From positions 5,214 through 13,292 of the forward strand of contig DGDR01000040.1 of the NCBI GenBank assembly GCA_002385545.1: a DNA stretch of 8,079 bases, read 5' to 3'. The notes below the pieces were generated by a model. It saw only the letters and a program-made list of their open reading frames with translations. It was not told the origin of the DNA and searched no databases. Positions 1 to 6,046 of the stretch are shown here, piece after piece. Made by a program: the position numbers and the translations under genes. The DNA is from Clostridium sp. UBA3947 (GTDB lineage Bacteria > Bacillota > Clostridia > Clostridiales > Clostridiaceae). Numbering within the stretch: the stretch's first letter is position 1; each line of letters opens with the position of its first letter.

Positions 1-53
1 TCAGCAATAAGCTATAGATAATCTTTTGCAATTAAGGGGTATAAATTATGCAT

Positions 54-264
54 ATAGCTATGTTTAAAAGAAGTGTTGACGGACAAGCATAACTTGTAGA
101 TATTTAAAAATTACTATAAATAGCTATGTTAAAGCTAAGTGTTGGTGGACAACCTACCCTAGGTTACCATCAACACTTTTTTACAACAAAGCTACAGGCA
201 ACTCAAAGGAACCTGCCAGTCTACCGTGGTCTACATCAACACATTTTTAAAACAAAGCTACAGG
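54..264. repeat. Nested imperfect inverted repeat (L1-L2-R2-R1)
   Basis: Two left units, 54-86 and 120-152, match at 27 of 33 positions by eye and share ATAGCTATGTT and AAGTGTTG. Two right units, 168-198 and 234-264, match at 29 of 31 positions and share CATCAACAC and ACAAAGCTACAGG. Each right unit is an imperfect reverse complement of a left unit (21-22 of 28 bases). Both pairs are spaced by exactly 66 bases, so the whole is a symmetric palindrome centred near 158. The ends read TAGCT...AGCTA. This could be a MITE-like element nested in a related copy, or a tandemly duplicated extragenic hairpin element. No transposase is present and no clear target duplication was seen. Confidence 0.7.
137..178. 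repeat. Strong central hairpin of the nested repeat
   Basis: Arms 137-148 (AAGTGTTGGTGG) and 167-178 (CCATCAACACTT) pair over 12 positions with one G-U wobble. Inside them AACCTA (151-156) pairs with TAGGTT (160-165) around a three-base CCC loop. As RNA this would be a stable stem with a small 2/1 internal loop. T-rich sequence follows on the plus strand (177-182), so it could also behave as a rightward terminator for an unseen upstream transcript. That role is inference. Confidence 0.55.
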
Positions 265-332
265 GCGAAAAAAGGCAATATCTAACTTGGTTTATGACAA
301 TATATGTATGAAAAGCAAAAAAGCACAAAATC

Positions 333-365
333 AAAAAAGCTATTGAAGTCTAAGCTCCAATAGCT
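333..365 (-). terminator. Intrinsic terminator of asnS
   Basis: Read leftward, AGCTATTG (365-358) pairs with CAATAGCT (345-338) over 8 bp around a 12-base loop, and is followed by a run of five Ts (337-333). It starts 8 bases past the asnS stop codon (373-375), the expected place for a Rho-independent terminator. Confidence 0.8.
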
Positions 366-372
366 ATATTTT

Positions 373-1764
373 TTAGAATAATGCATTCTTTGGTGTTCTT
401 GGGAAAGGTATAACGTCTCTTATGTTGCCCATACCAGTGATGTACATAATTATTCTTTCAAAGCCCAAGCCAAAGCCAGCATGCTTGGTGCCACCATATT
501 TTCTAAGCTCTAGGTACCACCAGTACTCTTCTTTCTTTAATCCTAGCTCCTCGATTCTCTTTTCTAGTAAATCTAATCTTTCTTCTCTTTGGCTTCCGCC
601 GATTATTTCACCTACGCCTGGAACAAGAAGGTCCATAGCAGCTACAGTCTTGTTGTCGTCGTTTAATCTCATATAGAAGGCCTTGATTTCCTTTGGATAG
701 TCTGTTACGAAAACAGGCTTCTTAAATACTTTTTCTGTAATATATCTTTCATGTTCTGTTTGAAGGTCGCAACCCCAGTCTACAGGATATGTGAAATTCT
801 CACCGGATTTTTGCAATAACTCAATAGCCTCAGTATAAGTAATTCTAGCAAAATCTGAGGAAACTACGTTGTTTAATCTATCTAATAAGCCCTTATCGAT
901 GAAGGTGTTAAAGAATTCCATTTCCTCTGGAGCGTTTTCCATTACATAATTAATGATATATTTAATCATATCTTCTGCTAACTGCATATCATCCTCAAGG
1001 TCTGCAAAAGCAATTTCAGGTTCTATCATCCAGAATTCTGCTGCGTGTTTTGTGGTGTTGGAGTTTTCAGCCCTGAAGGTAGGACCAAAGGTATATACAT
1101 TTCTAAAAGCTAAAGCATAAGCTTCTGCTGCCAATTGACCACTTACAGTTAGGTTAGTTTCCTTACCAAAGAAGTCCTCAGAGAAATCGATGCTGCCATC
1201 TTCCTTCTTAGGAGGATTGTCAATATCCAAAGTGGTTACTCTGAACATTTCACCAGCACCTTCACAGTCACTACCAGTAATTATTGGTGTGTGTGTATAA
1301 ATAAAACCTCTTTCCTGGAAGAACTTATGTATAGCATAAGATGCTAAGGAACGAACTCTAAAAACTGCTGAGAAGGTGTTGCTTCTAGGTCTTAAATGAG
1401 CAATTTCTCTAAGGAATTCAAAGCTGTGTCTCTTCTTTTGAAGAGGATAATCAGGAGAAGAAAGACCTTCCACAACCACTTCTGAAGCCTGAATTTCAAA
1501 AGGCTGCTTAGCCTGTGGAGTAGCTACTAGCTTTCCTGTAACCCTTAAAGAAGTACTAACATTTACCTTTGCTATATCTTTAAAGTTCTCTAAATTCTGA
1601 TCAAAAACTATCTGAATATTCTTAAGGAAACTTCCATCATTTAATTCAATAAAACCAAAAGCATTAGAAGCTCTAAGAGTTCTTACCCATCCAGATACAG
1701 TTATGGTTTTATCTAGATACTGGGAGGTATTTCGAAATAACTCCTTTACTAATATGTTTTCCAT
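373..1764 (-). CDS. asnS: Asparaginyl-tRNA synthetase
   Basis: Cytoplasmic class II aminoacyl-tRNA synthetase that charges tRNA-Asn with asparagine using ATP. The 463-residue product has the normal bacterial length (E. coli AsnS is 466). An N-terminal OB-fold anticodon-binding domain spans about residues 18-105 (ITVSGWVR, FGFIELNDGS). The class II catalytic core follows, with motif 2 at FRAE (230-233) inside the AsnRS-typical segment SGQLAAEAYALAFRNVYTFG, and motif 3 at GLGFER (432-437). The charged insert near 183-202 is usual for bacterial AsnRS. The ATG at 1762-1764 has a GGATGG-type ribosome binding site 9 bases upstream. The gene is divergent from the permease and has its own terminator. 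Its upstream region is too short and lacks the sequence for a T-box leader. The gene looks intact. Confidence 0.97.
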   Translation of the reverse strand: MENILVKELFRNTSQYLDKTITVSGWVRTLRASNAFGFIELNDGSFLKNIQIVFDQNLENFKDIAKVNVSTSLRVTGKLVATPQAKQPFEIQASEVVVEGLSSPDYPLQKKRHSFEFLREIAHLRPRSNTFSAVFRVRSLASYAIHKFFQERGFIYTHTPIITGSDCEGAGEMFRVTTLDIDNPPKKEDGSIDFSEDFFGKETNLTVSGQLAAEAYALAFRNVYTFGPTFRAENSNTTKHAAEFWMIEPEIAFADLEDDMQLAEDMIKYIINYVMENAPEEMEFFNTFIDKGLLDRLNNVVSSDFARITYTEAIELLQKSGENFTYPVDWGCDLQTEHERYITEKVFKKPVFVTDYPKEIKAFYMRLNDDNKTVAAMDLLVPGVGEIIGGSQREERLDLLEKRIEELGLKKEEYWWYLELRKYGGTKHAGFGLGFERIIMYITGMGNIRDVIPFPRTPKNALF

Positions 1765-1786
1765 GTTAAAATACCATCCTTTCCGT

Positions 1787-1815
1787 TTATAACCTTAATT
1801 TTAAGTATACCTCAA
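1787..1815 (-). promoter_or_regulatory. Candidate asnS promoter
   Basis: On the minus strand TTGAGG (1815-1810) and TTATAA (1792-1787) are separated by 17 bases, a reasonable sigma-A promoter. The predicted start near 1780 leaves a leader of only about 16 bases and places the ribosome binding site at the extreme 5' end, which lowers confidence. Confidence 0.4.
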
Positions 1816-1828
1816 AATGTGCATTTTG
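1813..1828. promoter_or_regulatory. Dyad CAAAATG-TG-CATTTTG in the divergent gap
   Basis: A perfect 7-bp inverted repeat with a two-base spacer lies between asnS and the His-rich permease operon and overlaps the proposed asnS -35 box. Its size and A/T-rich symmetry are compatible with a regulator operator, such as a Fur/Zur-family protein. It does not match the Bacillus Zur box that I know, so the identity of any binder is open. Confidence 0.35.
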
Positions 1829-1900
1829 CAAGTTTTTTTGCTGTAAAGAAATACTTAACTGGAAATAATCCTCATACACTATTATGAGCAATAAATTTAG

Positions 1901-1906
1901 AGGGAG
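1901..1906 (+). promoter_or_regulatory. Ribosome binding site deciding the permease start
   Basis: AGGGAG ends 4 bases before the ATG at 1911. The upstream in-frame ATG at 1884 has no such site, so translation most likely begins at 1911. Confidence 0.65.
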
Positions 1907-1910
1907 AAAA

Positions 1911-2822
1911 ATGGAACAGTTAAAAAACTTTGCTACCATATTTTTGAGCTTAATACTTGAAGGATTTCCTTTCCTTATTTTAGGGGCACTTGTGTCGACC
2001 CTAATTCAGCTGAAGGTGTCAGAAGATAGAATAAGCAGCCTTCAGTTTAAAAATAAATTTTTATCCTTGCTAGCTATGGCCTTGGCGGGAATCTTCTTTC
2101 CCCTTTGCGAATGTGCTATGGTGCCTATCGTTAGGAGGCTTGTAAAAAAAGGTATGCCTATAGGAATGGCCATAACCTTTATGACTGCAGTGCCTATAGT
2201 CAATCCAGTAGTATTTTTATCTACATATTATGCCTTTCTAGGTCACTCCTACATAGCACCTTTAAGATTTGCTTTAGGTATAGTATGTTCTATTATTATT
2301 GGCTATTTAATGAATGAACTTGCTGGTACCAGTCCCTTAAAAGAAAGATGTCAGCATAATCATCATCACTGTAGTTGTGGACATGACCATCATCAGGGTC
2401 ATAAGCATGGTGGATACATAAAAGTCATAATAGGCCACGTCAGCGAGGAGTTCTATGAAATAGGAAGGTTCTTTATATTAGGAGCCTTGCTGTCTTCTCT
2501 TTTTCAAGCAGTGATTCCAAGACATATCATCCTAAGCTTAGGTAGTGGGCAAGTGTCTTCTATCTTAATGATGATGCTTCTAGCCTTTGTTTTATCCATT
2601 TGCTCTGAAACCGATGCTTTTATAGCTAGAACCTTTTTCAATCAGTTTACTGGCAGCTCCGTCATGGCCTTCTTAATATTTGGTCCTATGATAGATATAA
2701 AAAACACTATTATGCTGGTATCCAATTTTAAATTGACCTTTATAATAAAGCTTATATTTGTAATCTTTTCAGTATGTTTTATTGCAGCCCTGCTGTTACC
2801 TACGCTGGGCTTAGGACTATAG
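1911..2822 (+). CDS. UPF0718/DUF318-family permease with His-rich loop
   Basis: Polytopic inner-membrane protein of 303 residues, similar in type to Bacillus YcgR and the YraQ/DUF318 permeases. Several hydrophobic segments form two halves, roughly residues 5-135 and 183-300. The first half carries the signature PLCECAMVP (64-72) followed by IVRRL. The second half carries a matching SICSETDAFIA (229-239). Between them is a loop at 147-167 with nine His and three Cys (HHHCSCGHDHH), a clear potential metal-binding stretch. I infer transport or handling of zinc or a similar metal; the substrate is not shown by the sequence. An in-frame ATG nine codons upstream (1884) is possible but lacks a ribosome binding site. 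The stop codon overlaps the ribosome binding site of the next gene, which indicates translational coupling. Confidence 0.85.
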   Translation: MEQLKNFATIFLSLILEGFPFLILGALVSTLIQLKVSEDRISSLQFKNKFLSLLAMALAGIFFPLCECAMVPIVRRLVKKGMPIGMAITFMTAVPIVNPVVFLSTYYAFLGHSYIAPLRFALGIVCSIIIGYLMNELAGTSPLKERCQHNHHHCSCGHDHHQGHKHGGYIKVIIGHVSEEFYEIGRFFILGALLSSLFQAVIPRHIILSLGSGQVSSILMMMLLAFVLSICSETDAFIARTFFNQFTGSSVMAFLIFGPMIDIKNTIMLVSNFKLTFIIKLIFVIFSVCFIAALLLPTLGLGL

Positions 2823-2830
2823 GAGGTGAT
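2821..2830 (+). promoter_or_regulatory. Strong ribosome binding site for the TIGR03943 gene
   Basis: AGGAGGTGAT is a full match to the anti-Shine-Dalgarno sequence. It ends 3 bases before the ATG at 2834 and overlaps the TAG stop of the upstream permease. It fixes the start at 2834; the open frame extending back to 2774 is only read-back into the upstream gene. Confidence 0.9.
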
Positions 2831-2833
2831 AAG

Positions 2834-3607
2834 ATGAAAAAAAGCTTTAATACTGACACAGCCCTATGGTCCATTGTGTTATTACTGCTATTTTATACCT
2901 TTATTAAAATGATATACAGCGGAGATATTAGAAATTTTATTCATCCAGATATGCTTAAGTACTCTATCTTCGGAGCTATAGCTATTGGTATTATGCTAAT
3001 ATACAATATTTTCGATAGCTTTAGCGAAGAAGAGCAGGAAAAGGTAAGATACGGTTATATTCTATTTCTTATACCGGTAATTATATACTTATTTATAAGG
3101 CCCACTGGTTTAACGGAAAGCGCTGCAATTAATAGGGGAATTAATTTAGGTTTTTATAAGGCCCTAGTACTAGAAGAGGGTGAAGGTGGCCATCACCATC
3201 ATAAGGGTGCTGAGCATAACCACAGCCATGGCGATGGAGAAATAATTATGAAAAATGGGGAACTAATCATAAGCAATGACAACTTTTTTACCACCTTTAA
3301 AGAAATTTATAATAATCAAGAGAAGTATCAGGGAGTAGCGATAAGAATTAAAGGTTTTGTAGTAAAGGAACAGGGTAAAAAAGAAGACTTTATTTTATCA
3401 AGAATGGTGGTGGCCTGTTGTGCTGCCGACACAGAGGTTATTGGTATCAGATGCCAGTATAAGAAGGAAACTTCTATATCTAATGGACAGTGGGTAGAAG
3501 TGACAGGGAAATTGCAGCTAAAAGGAGCAGAAAAATGGCCTATACTTATGGTTGAAAGCTTAACTCCTACAGAAAAACCCAAGGAAAGCTATATATATAG
3601 GGACTAA
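2834..3607 (+). CDS. TIGR03943/DUF1980 (YcgQ-like) membrane protein
   Basis: A 257-residue protein with three N-terminal membrane segments (about 11-29, 41-60 and 72-88). A His-rich stretch follows at 120-133 (HHHHKGAEHNHSH). The C-terminal soluble domain (about 145-245) includes the hallmark RMVVACCAADTEVIG (190-204), an OB-like region. This matches the TIGR03943/UPF0703 family, whose members are typically encoded next to DUF318/UPF0718 permeases, as here. The tight coupling suggests the two proteins form one complex. The family's biochemical role is not established to my knowledge. The paired His clusters in both partners favour metal binding, probably zinc, which is inference. No terminator separates it from the crr promoter that begins 3 bases after its stop, so read-through into crr is possible. 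Confidence 0.85.
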   Translation: MKKSFNTDTALWSIVLLLLFYTFIKMIYSGDIRNFIHPDMLKYSIFGAIAIGIMLIYNIFDSFSEEEQEKVRYGYILFLIPVIIYLFIRPTGLTESAAINRGINLGFYKALVLEEGEGGHHHHKGAEHNHSHGDGEIIMKNGELIISNDNFFTTFKEIYNNQEKYQGVAIRIKGFVVKEQGKKEDFILSRMVVACCAADTEVIGIRCQYKKETSISNGQWVEVTGKLQLKGAEKWPILMVESLTPTEKPKESYIYRD

Positions 3608-3610
3608 GGA

Positions 3611-3639
3611 TTGACAAGATATGTTAGCAGACTTATAAT
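3611..3639 (+). promoter_or_regulatory. Consensus sigma-A promoter of the PTS IIA gene
   Basis: TTGACA (3611-3616), a 17-base spacer and TATAAT (3634-3639) form a perfect consensus promoter. The predicted start near 3646 gives a leader of about 38 bases. High constitutive expression is expected. Confidence 0.9.
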
Positions 3640-3683
3640 GTGCTTATATTTAGTTTATTTATGTAAAATGGGAGGATCATTTT

Positions 3684-4163
3684 ATGTTAGACTTTTTAAA
3701 AAGGGGTTTTAAGCTTATTGCGCCAGTAAGTGGAAAGGTTATGGATTTATCTGAGGTTCCAGATGAGATATTTGCTGACAAAATGGTAGGAGAAGGAGTG
3801 GCCATTGATGCTACTGATGATATTGTTGTAGCTCCTGCAGATGGTGAGATTAGCTTAATATTCAAAACTAATCATGCCTTTGGAATGCTTTTGGACAATG
3901 ATATTGAAATTCTAGTTCATATTGGCCTTGAAACTATATCTCTTGGAGGTGCTGGATTCACAAGATTAGTAGAGGAAGGTCAAAGAGTAAAAGCTGGTGA
4001 CCCCATATTAAAGGTAGATAGAGAATATGTTGCTTCAAGAAATTGCTCCTTAGTAACTCCGGTGCTCATAACTAATCATGACATGGTGAACTTTACTACC
4101 TTTAACATAGGCAATGAAGTTAAGGCTGGCAGTGATGTAATATTGGAATATAAATTGAAATAA
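3684..4163 (+). CDS. crr: PTS glucose-type EIIA component
   Basis: Cytoplasmic phosphocarrier of the sugar phosphotransferase system, which passes phosphate from HPr to an EIIB domain. The 159 residues cover one complete EIIA-Glc domain (E. coli Crr is 169): PVSGKVMDLSEVPDEIFADKMVGEG near the N-terminus, NHAFGMLL with His64, and ILVHIGLET with the phospho-accepting His79. These correspond to E. coli His75 and His90. The start has GGAGG (3671-3675) 8 bases upstream. The gene stands alone, with a consensus promoter and terminator and no EI, HPr or EIIBC nearby, so it must serve permeases encoded elsewhere. A role in catabolite control is possible but cannot be read from the sequence. The symbol reflects family membership only; Bacillus YpqE is a comparable stand-alone IIA. 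Confidence 0.93.
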   Translation: MLDFLKRGFKLIAPVSGKVMDLSEVPDEIFADKMVGEGVAIDATDDIVVAPADGEISLIFKTNHAFGMLLDNDIEILVHIGLETISLGGAGFTRLVEEGQRVKAGDPILKVDREYVASRNCSLVTPVLITNHDMVNFTTFNIGNEVKAGSDVILEYKLK

Positions 4164-4183
4164 GAGTTAAAATAGTATATTAT
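4155..4183 (+). promoter_or_regulatory. Candidate promoter of the trmN6-like/rsmI unit
   Basis: TTGAAA (4155-4160), 17 bases and TATTAT (4178-4183) give a good sigma-A match overlapping the crr stop codon. The predicted start near 4190 would put the 4192-4213 hairpin at the very 5' end of the new transcript. This supplies the methyltransferase genes with transcription despite the crr terminator. Confidence 0.5.
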
Positions 4184-4191
4184 ATTTTATG

Positions 4192-4225
4192 GTGATATGT
4201 ATTTTCATATCACTTTTTATTTTTT
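4192..4225 (+). terminator. Intrinsic terminator after crr
   Basis: GTGATATG (4192-4199) pairs perfectly with CATATCAC (4206-4213) around a six-base loop and is followed by T5-A-T6 (4214-4225). This is a classical Rho-independent terminator 29 bases past the crr stop. Confidence 0.85.
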
Positions 4226-4249
4226 ACTGAAAATTGAAAGAGTGATGTT

Positions 4250-4990
4250 ATGGAAAAGTGGATTAATGAAGATGAAACCTTAGATGATTTGCAGCTGAGA
4301 GGGCTACATATAATTCAAAAAAAAGATGGCTTTAGATTTGGAGTAGATGCGGTACTACTAGCCAATTTTGCTAGGGTAAAAAGGGGTATGACAGTAGTAG
4401 ATTTATGCTCTGGAACAGGAATAATACCACTAATACTGGCAGGTAAGACTGAGGCAGCCAAGATTACAGGTCTAGAAATACAAGAAGACATGGTAGAAAT
4501 GGCCTTGAGGAGCGTTAAATACAACCAGCTAGAGAACCGACTTCATTTTATAGCAGGGGACTTAAAGGATGAAAGATTGCTTAAATCTATGGAAAGGGTA
4601 GATGTGGTTACAGTAAACCCTCCCTACAAGCTAAAGGGCTCAGGAATAGTAAATCCTGCAGATAAAGATGCCATAGCAAGACATGAAATTCTGGCTACCT
4701 TAGAAGATGTAATCAAGGCCAGTCGAATACTGCTTAAGGATAATGGACGCTTATACATGGTACATAGACCGGAGAGAATAGCGGATATTCTTTGTCTTAT
4801 GAGGAAATATAAAATAGAACCTAAGGCTATTAGAATGGTCCATCCTAATACAAAAAAGGCACCCAATATTGTTCTAGTAGAAGGACAGCGGGATGGAGGA
4901 ACCTTCTTAAAATGGTATCCACCTCTTTACGTTTATAAGGATGAGGGTGGCTACAGCGATGAAATAAATGAAATATACGGAAGAGGGTGA
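4250..4990 (+). CDS. TrmN6/YabB-like tRNA adenine-N6 methyltransferase
   Basis: Class I SAM-dependent methyltransferase of 246 residues. The N-terminal LHIIQKKDGFRFGVDAVLLANF (19-40) is typical of the TrmN6/YfiC/YabB group. SAM motif I is VVDLCSGTGIIPL (49-61), the acidic strand-2 residue lies in GLEIQ (74-78), and the catalytic NPPY is at 123-126, the signature for methylating an exocyclic amino group of a base. E. coli TrmN6 makes m6A37 in tRNA-Val1; the substrate here is inferred from family and not shown. The ribosome binding site (GAGTGA) is weak. Four bases separate it from rsmI, so the two are surely co-transcribed. The same pair occurs as yabB and yabC upstream of abrB in Bacillus subtilis, there with the GIY-YIG gene yazA between them, which is absent here. 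Confidence 0.88.
   Translation: MEKWINEDETLDDLQLRGLHIIQKKDGFRFGVDAVLLANFARVKRGMTVVDLCSGTGIIPLILAGKTEAAKITGLEIQEDMVEMALRSVKYNQLENRLHFIAGDLKDERLLKSMERVDVVTVNPPYKLKGSGIVNPADKDAIARHEILATLEDVIKASRILLKDNGRLYMVHRPERIADILCLMRKYKIEPKAIRMVHPNTKKAPNIVLVEGQRDGGTFLKWYPPLYVYKDEGGYSDEINEIYGRG
4983..4990 (+). promoter_or_regulatory. Ribosome binding site deciding the rsmI start
   Basis: GAGGGTGA overlaps the stop of the upstream gene and ends 4 bases before GTG at 4995. The in-frame ATG at 4968 has no ribosome binding site and lies inside the upstream gene, so GTG 4995 is preferred. Confidence 0.7.
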
Positions 4991-4994
4991 GCTT

Positions 4995-5840
4995 GTGACA
5001 GCAGGTAAATTATATCTTGTTCCAACTCCCATTGGTAACTTGAAGGATATAACCTTGAGGGCGCTAGAGGTGTTAAAGGCTGCGGATTTGGTTGCAGCGG
5101 AGGATACAAGACAAACACTAAAGCTATTAAACCATTTTGAAATAAAAAAGCCATTAATAAGCTATCATCAGCATAATGAAACGGTTAAGGGGGAAGAGCT
5201 GCTTCAAAGACTAAGAAGTGGTGAAACCATTGCTCTAGTAACAGATGCTGGTACTCCTGGCATTTCAGATCCTGGTAGTGTAATAGTTAAAAGGTGCATA
5301 GAGGAGGCCTTGCCCTTTGAAGTGCTACCTGGAGCAACAGCCTTTACCACTGCTTTAATATATTCTGGTTTAGATACTAGCTCCTTTATCTTTAAGGGCT
5401 TTATACCGAGAGAAAATAAGGAGAGGACTAAACTTGTACAAGAATTAAAGGATAGAAGGGAAACCCTAATTTTCTATGAAGCGCCTCATAGGTTGAAGGA
5501 GACCTTAAGCTTTCTACATAAAAGCTTTGGAGATAGACAAATTTCTATTTGCAGAGAGCTTACCAAGCTTCATGAGGAAATATTAAGGTTAAGCTTAAGT
5601 GAAGCGGTAAAATATTATGAATCTAATTCTCCAAGAGGGGAATATGTACTGGTACTTTCAGGCAAGAGTCAGGAAGAAATTGAAAGGGAAGAGAAGGCTC
5701 TTTGGGAGGACATGACTATAGAAGAACACATCTTAAGCTACATGGACAAGGGCATGAGCAAAAAAGAAGCGGTGAAAATGGTGGCCAAAGATAGGGGCGT
5801 TTCTAAATCTGAAATCTATATATACGCAATAAATCTATAA
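4995..5840 (+). CDS. rsmI: 16S rRNA (cytidine-1402-2'-O)-methyltransferase
   Basis: Tetrapyrrole-methylase-fold enzyme that methylates the ribose 2'-O of C1402 in the decoding centre of 16S rRNA, using SAM. With the GTG start the product is 281 residues, normal for the family. Visible motifs are LYLVPTPIGNLKDITLRAL (6-24), AAEDTRQT (34-41), VTDAGTPGISDPG (82-94), LPGATA (111-116) and FYEAPHRL (160-167). The C-terminal RsmI helical domain (about 240-281) includes MSKKEAVKMVAKDRGVSKSEIY. It forms an operon with the preceding tRNA methyltransferase, so both act on the translation machinery. A terminator follows 7 bases after the stop. If translation began at ATG 4968 the protein would gain nine residues unlike the family's start. 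Confidence 0.96.
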   Translation: MTAGKLYLVPTPIGNLKDITLRALEVLKAADLVAAEDTRQTLKLLNHFEIKKPLISYHQHNETVKGEELLQRLRSGETIALVTDAGTPGISDPGSVIVKRCIEEALPFEVLPGATAFTTALIYSGLDTSSFIFKGFIPRENKERTKLVQELKDRRETLIFYEAPHRLKETLSFLHKSFGDRQISICRELTKLHEEILRLSLSEAVKYYESNSPRGEYVLVLSGKSQEEIEREEKALWEDMTIEEHILSYMDKGMSKKEAVKMVAKDRGVSKSEIYIYAINL

Positions 5841-5847
5841 AAGTTCA

Positions 5848-5880
5848 AAAAAAAGTTACAAAAATCTTGTAGCTTTTTTT
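5848..5880 (+). terminator. Intrinsic terminator after rsmI
   Basis: An A-rich arm ending AAGTTACAA (5848-5861) pairs with TTGTAGCTT plus a T-run (5867-5880) around a five-base loop, 14 bp with one G-U wobble. The U-tract is part of the lower stem and T-rich sequence continues to about 5885. Its right arm overlaps the proposed -35 box of the next gene. Confidence 0.7.
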
Positions 5881-5896
5881 GTTTTGATGTTATAAT
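5867..5896 (+). promoter_or_regulatory. Candidate promoter of the NlpC/P60 gene
   Basis: A perfect TATAAT (5891-5896) is preceded at 18 bases by TTGTAG (5867-5872). The predicted start at about 5902-5904 leaves an untranslated leader of roughly 145 bases before the TTG start. Confidence 0.6.
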
Positions 5897-5902
5897 ATAA
5901 GT

Positions 5903-5951
5903 GTGTAGCAAGACAAGCATTTATATTGGGTAAATTTTTGTCTTAAAACAC
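5903..5951 (+). ncRNA. 5' stem-loop of the NlpC/P60 leader
   Basis: AAGACAA (5910-5916) pairs perfectly with TTGTCTT (5938-5944). GTGT (5903-5906) pairs with ACAC (5948-5951) across a symmetric 3x3 internal loop. The hairpin begins just where transcription is predicted to start. GTGTA (5903-5907) could instead pair with TACAC (5992-5996), giving an alternative long-range fold. Function unknown; it could be a stabilising hairpin or one arm of a switch. Confidence 0.45.
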
Positions 5952-6007
5952 AAGAAAATCGGAACTAATTAAAATTCGGCTTGAAAAAGTTTACACGAAG
6001 GAGGTGG

Positions 6008-6043
6008 AACCACTCAAGCTGGCAGCATAAGTTCGGGTGGGTT
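6008..6043 (+). promoter_or_regulatory. Leader stem that could sequester the ribosome binding site
   Basis: AACCACTC (6008-6015) can pair with GGGT and GGTT in 6035-6043, 8 bp with one bulged G (6039) and one G-U wobble. The right arm contains GGGTGGG (6035-6041), the only plausible ribosome binding site for the TTG at 6047. Just upstream lies a strong AAGGAGGTGG (5998-6007) with no start codon at a usable distance, which suggests a structural role. Translational control through this stem is inference. Confidence 0.45.
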
Positions 6044-6046
6044 AAT

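Larger units (their letters stand above)
1..372. other. Intergenic region with repeats, no gene
   Basis: This stretch of more than 300 bases has no supportable coding region. It contains nested inverted and direct repeats (54-264), an A-rich tract with repeated AAAAAAGC words (about 311-340) and the terminator of the leftward asnS gene (333-365). A 61-codon open frame can be read at 126-311. It lacks a ribosome binding site and its two similar peptide segments simply reflect the DNA repeat, so I do not call it a gene. Bases 1-53 show only AT-rich sequence. The window may begin at a contig edge caused by the repeat, which is inference. Confidence 0.7.

Noticed and set aside
54..264. CRISPR array
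   Set aside because: There are only two units in each orientation, in inverted arrangement, with no series of uniform repeats and spacers and no cas genes in the window.
126..311. 61-codon open frame on the plus strand
   Set aside because: It has no ribosome binding site and runs through the nested palindrome. Its internal peptide repeat is a by-product of the DNA repeat, and it resembles no family that I recognise.
422..676. Open frames on the opposite strand of real genes (for example 422-676, 3328-3582, 4315-4524, 4624-4866, 4951-5154)
   Set aside because: They lie wholly or mostly within well-supported genes, have no ribosome binding sites and show no recognisable domains.
1884..1910. 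Upstream ATG giving a 312-residue permease
   Set aside because: There is no Shine-Dalgarno sequence before 1884, while AGGGAG sits just before the ATG at 1911, which also gives a more natural membrane-protein start.
2774..2833. Extended N-terminus of the TIGR03943 protein
   Set aside because: It overlaps the upstream permease in another frame. The perfect AGGAGGTGAT points to ATG 2834, followed by a normal membrane-protein start.
5998..6015. T-box riboswitch (AGGTGGAACCAC resembles the T-box sequence)
   Set aside because: The leader is too short for a normal stem I with a specifier loop, no terminator/antiterminator pair follows, and the downstream gene is not an amino-acid or tRNA synthetase gene.
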